Shown here one piece after another: positions 4,609 to 7,223 of a stretch of 7,223 bases of DNA (position 1 is its first letter; each line of letters starts with the position of its first letter). The translations under genes and the position numbers were made by a program. Origin of the DNA: Myxococcales bacterium (GTDB lineage: Bacteria > Myxococcota > Myxococcia > Myxococcales > Myxococcaceae); NCBI GenBank assembly GCA_003153055.1, contig PMBV01000090.1, positions 1 through 7,223 on the forward strand, read 5' to 3'. The notes under the pieces were generated by a model. That model ran no database searches, was not told the origin of the DNA, and worked only from the letters and a program-made list of their open reading frames with translations.

Positions 4609-5738
4609 CGCCCCTGAGGGCCGCCGTCGAGCAGAGCTCGGTGCTCATCACCGTGGGCAGCGGCGGCGTGGGCAAGACCACCATCGCCGCCACCCTGGCG
4701 CTCCGGGCCGCCATGGAGGGCAAAGGCTCGCTGGTGTGCACCATCGATCCGGCCAAACGCCTGGCCAACGCGCTGGGGCTCACCGCGCTGGGCAACGTGG
4801 AGACCCCCATCGCGGAGAGCACCTTCGCGCGGGCCGGGCTCAGCCCCCGGGCCGAGATGCACGCGATGATGCTCGACATGAAGCGCACCTGGGACGAGCT
4901 CATCGAGCGTCGGGCGCCGCCGGACCGACGAGAGCGAATCTTGAACAATCGCTTCTACCAGTCGCTGTCGACCGCCCTCGCGGGCAGTCACGAGTACGTG
5001 GCCATCGAGAAGCTCTGCGAGCTGCGCATGCACCGCGGTTACCCCCTCATCGTCCTCGACACGCCACCGACGACGCACGCCCTCGACTTCCTCGATGCGC
5101 CGGGGCGGATCCTCGACTTCCTCGACAACGACGCTGCCAAGTGGCTCCTGACCCCAGCGGTGGCCGCGGGGAAGATCGGCCTCAAGCTCTTCAACCTGGG
5201 CGGCTCCTACGTCGCCAAGTCGATCGCCCGCATCACCGGCACCGAGACGCTCCAGGAGCTGGCCGACTTCATGCTGAACATCAGCGGCATGAACGAGAGC
5301 TTCCGCGAGCGGGCTCGCCAGACCCGGGCGCTGCTCGAGGCCGACTCCACTGCCTTCGTGTTGGTGACCAGCCCCCGGGTCGAACGCCTCGACGAGGCCC
5401 TCTACTTCCACGACCTGCTCCTCCAGAACCACATGAAGGTCGCGGCCATCGTCGCCAACCGCGTGCATGTGGCCCCTCCACCCGAGCTGTGGGACGAGCT
5501 GACACACCTCGCCGGTCCTCTTCGAGGACAGCTCGAGAAGACCCTGGCCGAGGCCGAGCAGCTGGCGCGGCAAGACGAGCTGGGGGTCGAGCGGCTGCGC
5601 CAGATGGGCGGGGAAACCCCCGTCGTACAGGTGCCGCGGTTCGACGAGGAGGTCCACGACCTGGGGGCCCTCTACGAGGCCTCTCGCTGGCTGTGGGATG
5701 ACCTCGGCCTGGGGCAGCGCAAGGCCATTTCGCGTTAG
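4605..5738 (+). CDS. ArsA/Get3-like ATPase B (signature Lys replaced by Ser)
   Basis: This 377-aa protein is the second ArsA/Get3-like ATPase of the pair. The Walker A is VGSGGVGKTTIA (17-28): P-loop K24 is present, but the signature lysine of the KGGVGKT motif is S19. Switch I is intact as CTIDPAKRLANALG with D48, and switch II is LDTPPTTHALDFL (D152-H158). Residues about 84-250 form the helical region typical of the family (MKRTWDELI, NNRFYQSLS). The C-terminus has the conserved VPRFDEEVHDLGAL segment near the adenine site. There is no CxxC pair and no membrane segment. The start at 4605 is set by the ATGA overlap and the GGGAG upstream. I recall tandem ArsA-like ATPases in mycobacteria (Rv3679-Rv3680) of similar design, a comparison I cannot check here. 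A cytoplasmic heterodimer with ATPase A is likely; the client is unknown. Confidence 0.94.
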   Translation: MTPLRAAVEQSSVLITVGSGGVGKTTIAATLALRAAMEGKGSLVCTIDPAKRLANALGLTALGNVETPIAESTFARAGLSPRAEMHAMMLDMKRTWDELIERRAPPDRRERILNNRFYQSLSTALAGSHEYVAIEKLCELRMHRGYPLIVLDTPPTTHALDFLDAPGRILDFLDNDAAKWLLTPAVAAGKIGLKLFNLGGSYVAKSIARITGTETLQELADFMLNISGMNESFRERARQTRALLEADSTAFVLVTSPRVERLDEALYFHDLLLQNHMKVAAIVANRVHVAPPPELWDELTHLAGPLRGQLEKTLAEAEQLARQDELGVERLRQMGGETPVVQVPRFDEEVHDLGALYEASRWLWDDLGLGQRKAISR

Positions 5739-5763
5739 GCTTTTTGGAACCTCGGAGGAACCC

Positions 5764-5777
5764 CCGGGGAGCCCCGG
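5764..5777 (+). other. Short GC-rich hairpin between ATPase B and the lipoprotein gene
   Basis: CCGGG (5764-5768) and CCCGG (5773-5777) can pair around a GAGC loop. No T-run follows, so it is not a standard intrinsic terminator. It lies in the 64-bp gap and could slow or stabilise a shared transcript, or mean nothing in DNA this GC-rich. Confidence 0.25.
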
Positions 5778-5790
5778 TTGTCGGGTGAGC

Positions 5791-5795
5791 AGGAG
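5791..5795 (+). promoter_or_regulatory. Shine-Dalgarno that sets the lipoprotein start at 5803
   Basis: AGGAG lies 7 nt before the ATG at 5803. Starting there places a lipoprotein signal peptide exactly at the N-terminus. Upstream in-frame starts (GTG 5785, ATG 5698) would bury it, and the latter would overlap ATPase B. Confidence 0.6.
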
Positions 5796-5802
5796 CGTAC
5801 GC

Positions 5803-6909
5803 ATGCGACGAAGATGGGTCTGGTTGGGTCTCCTCGTGGCGGCGACGGGGTGCCTGCACTCGACGGCGGTGGAGCGATCGAAGCCTCGCGAGCTGACCTT
5901 CGACGAAATGGTCATCACCGGCGATGTGGAGCTCGAGCGCCTCAACGACGAGGAGCTGTTTGCGACCGGGACCTCATCGTACGCCGCGGAGGACTACCGT
6001 CAGGCAGCGCGGTACTTCGGGCGGATCTGCGACTTCCACGCGAGCAGTCCGCACCGGAGGCTGGCGCTGTACAACTCGGGCCTGGCGCTCGAGAAGCTCA
6101 AGCGGTGGGACGAGGCCTTGGCTCGATTCTCGGAGCTGGCTGAGCCGGAAAAAGGCACCGGCGACGCGCTGGACGCGGCCTTCCGACAGGCCGAGGTGCT
6201 CTACCACCTGAATCGGTACGACGACGCCGTGGTGATTCTCAAGACGTTGGCCGATCGGCCCGAGCTGCCGTCGAACAAGCGCATCGAGGCCCGGGTGCAG
6301 CAGGGAGTCTGTGAGGTCGAGGCTGGCCGGCTCGACGCGGCCGAGCAGACGCTGCGGGCCGTCGTCACCTACTGGCAAGCGCTGCCCGATCGAGACCTAG
6401 TCGAGGAGTACTTCCCGGCGCAGGCGCAGTTTTTCCTCGGGGAGATCTTCCGCGAGCACTACGAGGCCGTCGTCCTCGACGGGAACCAGAAGGTCGAGCA
6501 GCTGGCCAAGGACCTGGAATACAAGTCCGAGCTGCTCCTCTCAGCCCAAGGTCACTACCTCCGGGCCATTCGCATGGGGAATGGGTACTGGGCGACGGCG
6601 TCGGGCCAGCGCATCGGAGGGCTGTACGAGAGCATGTACGATCACATGACGCATGCCCCCTCCCCGCGCGAGCTCTCGGAGGTCGAGCAGGACGCGTACC
6701 GAGAGATGCTGCGGAAGCGAATCCGGGTGCTGATCAGCAAGGCGATCTCGGTCTACGAGCACACACTCCAGGCCGCCGAACGCATCGGCTCGTCGAGCCC
6801 TTTCGTGCAGCAGACCAAGGAGAGCCTGAGGCGCATGAAGGACTTGCTCCTCGAGGAGGCGCGGGCCGAGGAGGCTGGAGCGCCTCCACCCGCTCGGCCG
6901 GGGAGCTGA
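5803..6909 (+). CDS. TPR-repeat outer-membrane lipoprotein
   Basis: This 368-aa protein starts with a lipoprotein signal: MRRRWVWLGLLVAATGC, with basic residues, a hydrophobic core and a near-canonical lipobox AATGC, so C17 would be lipidated. Position +2 is Leu, not Asp, which by the general Gram-negative rule predicts the outer membrane. Residues about 50-195 form at least four TPR-like helical hairpins, for example FATGTSSYAAEDYRQAARYF, ALYNSGLALEKLKRWDEAL, FRQAEVLYHLNRYDDAV and QQGVCEVEAGRLDAAEQTL. Another helical segment follows near 204-255, then long helices and a Pro/Ala-rich tail (APPPARPGS). TPR lipoproteins usually scaffold periplasmic or outer-membrane complexes. It follows ATPase B by 64 bp on the same strand with no clear terminator between, so co-transcription is possible, but it acts across the membrane from the ATPases. 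No named orthologue is recognised. Confidence 0.9.
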   Translation: MRRRWVWLGLLVAATGCLHSTAVERSKPRELTFDEMVITGDVELERLNDEELFATGTSSYAAEDYRQAARYFGRICDFHASSPHRRLALYNSGLALEKLKRWDEALARFSELAEPEKGTGDALDAAFRQAEVLYHLNRYDDAVVILKTLADRPELPSNKRIEARVQQGVCEVEAGRLDAAEQTLRAVVTYWQALPDRDLVEEYFPAQAQFFLGEIFREHYEAVVLDGNQKVEQLAKDLEYKSELLLSAQGHYLRAIRMGNGYWATASGQRIGGLYESMYDHMTHAPSPRELSEVEQDAYREMLRKRIRVLISKAISVYEHTLQAAERIGSSSPFVQQTKESLRRMKDLLLEEARAEEAGAPPPARPGS

Positions 6910-6947
6910 TGGCGGGTGGCCAGTTGGGCGAGGACGGGCCCGGTGGC

Positions 6948-7223
6948 TCAGAAGAGGGCGATTCCCGCGCCGATCAACCCCGAGAGATGGGGCACCTCAC
7001 GACAGCACTCCCCTGGGCCGGGACTCACCCGGTAGCGTGCCTCGGCCTCGAGAAAGAAGTGCTTGCCGAAGAAGAGATCGGCGCCCGCCGCGACCGACAC
7101 GCCCAGCTGGTACTTGCCTGGGGCGGCGTAGGCCTCGCTCCCGGCCAGGCTGACCGAGCCGTACGGGCGAAAGGCCCACGGAGGCAGCAGCCACACCTTG
7201 AGTCCGAGCATGTCCCACGAGCG
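6948..7223 (-). CDS. Beta-barrel outer-membrane protein, C-terminal part (partial)
   Basis: The frame stays open to the right edge, so the N-terminus and signal peptide lie outside the window; 91 residues are visible. They show alternating hydrophobic and polar residues in stretches typical of transmembrane beta strands: FRPYGSVSLAGSEAY, YQLGVSVAAGADLFFG, KHFFLEAEARYRVS and GLIGAGIALF. The last residue is Phe, the usual C-terminal signal for BAM-assisted insertion of outer-membrane barrels. A Cys-Cys pair (GECCREV) sits in what would be a loop or turn. An OmpA/OprF-type or generic porin-like small barrel is likely; which family cannot be told from this part. The gene converges on the TPR lipoprotein gene with 38 bp between stops, and I see no strong terminator hairpin in that gap. 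Confidence 0.8.
   Translation of the reverse strand, partial: RSWDMLGLKVWLLPPWAFRPYGSVSLAGSEAYAAPGKYQLGVSVAAGADLFFGKHFFLEAEARYRVSPGPGECCREVPHLSGLIGAGIALF

Noticed and set aside
3700..5738. Arsenic resistance operon
   Set aside because: The proteins belong to the ArsA superfamily, but the metal-binding cysteines and all partner ars genes are missing.
5715..5750. Intrinsic terminator after ATPase B (GCC...GGC followed by TTTTT)
   Set aside because: A T-run follows TAGGC at 5736-5740, but the best stem I can draw is only three base pairs around an 11-base loop, too weak to call.
4071..5945. 624-aa open frame on the minus strand across both ArsA-like genes
   Set aside because: It lies antisense to two genes with clear family motifs, spans their overlap, and is low-complexity (Arg/Gly/Glu/Leu rich), as expected of an antisense frame in GC-rich DNA.
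6910..6947. Bidirectional terminator between the TPR lipoprotein and beta-barrel genes
   Set aside because: The gap contains a short CGGGCCCG palindrome but no stable hairpin with a T-run on either strand.
1..7223. CRISPR arrays, tRNA or rRNA genes
   Set aside because: No regularly spaced repeats, cloverleaf-like sequence or conserved rRNA segments were noticed on either strand.

Overview
The window is GC-rich, with strong G/C preference at third codon positions. It looks like a chromosome segment from a myxobacterium or a close relative (Myxococcota). That placement is an inference from composition, the tandem ArsA/Get3-like ATPase genes, the orphan ParA with a small coiled-coil partner, and the TPR lipoprotein; nothing here fixes a genus.

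Layout. Bases 1-149 hold only possible 3' ends of interrupted or neighbouring genes. Bases 150-2399 form an insertion sequence of the IS1634 branch of the IS4 superfamily. Its single 721-aa transposase lies on the minus strand, and short imperfect inverted repeats mark both ends. Bases 2400-2588 are a remnant-like stretch with weak, conflicting coding signals on both strands. A minus-strand operon follows (3649 to 2589): a 96-aa coiled-coil protein, then a ParA/Soj-type ATPase joined to it by a 4-bp ATGA overlap. Only about 50 bp separate it from a divergent plus-strand operon (3700 to 5738) of two ArsA/Get3-like ATPases, also joined by an ATGA overlap. A TPR-containing lipoprotein gene (5803-6909) follows 64 bp later on the same strand. 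A minus-strand gene entering from the right edge (6948-7223, partial) encodes the C-terminus of a beta-barrel outer-membrane protein.

How the genes may work together. The core is a divergent cluster of three SIMIBI-class P-loop ATPases plus a coiled-coil protein. The ParA and small-protein pair resembles two-gene systems that position a cellular cargo, but no ParB gene is visible nearby. The two ArsA-like proteins have lost different active-site residues. The first keeps the signature lysine but has Asn in place of the switch I Asp. The second keeps the Asp but has Ser in place of the signature lysine. This predicts an obligate heterodimer with one complete and one defective ATP site. Neither has the CxxC zinc motif of eukaryotic Get3 or the arsenite-binding cysteines of ArsA, so an arsenic pump is unlikely. 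The IS lies downstream of parA and may have cut off or damaged whatever followed it. The transposase also carries what looks like a ParB/KorB-type helix-turn-helix segment inside its catalytic domain.
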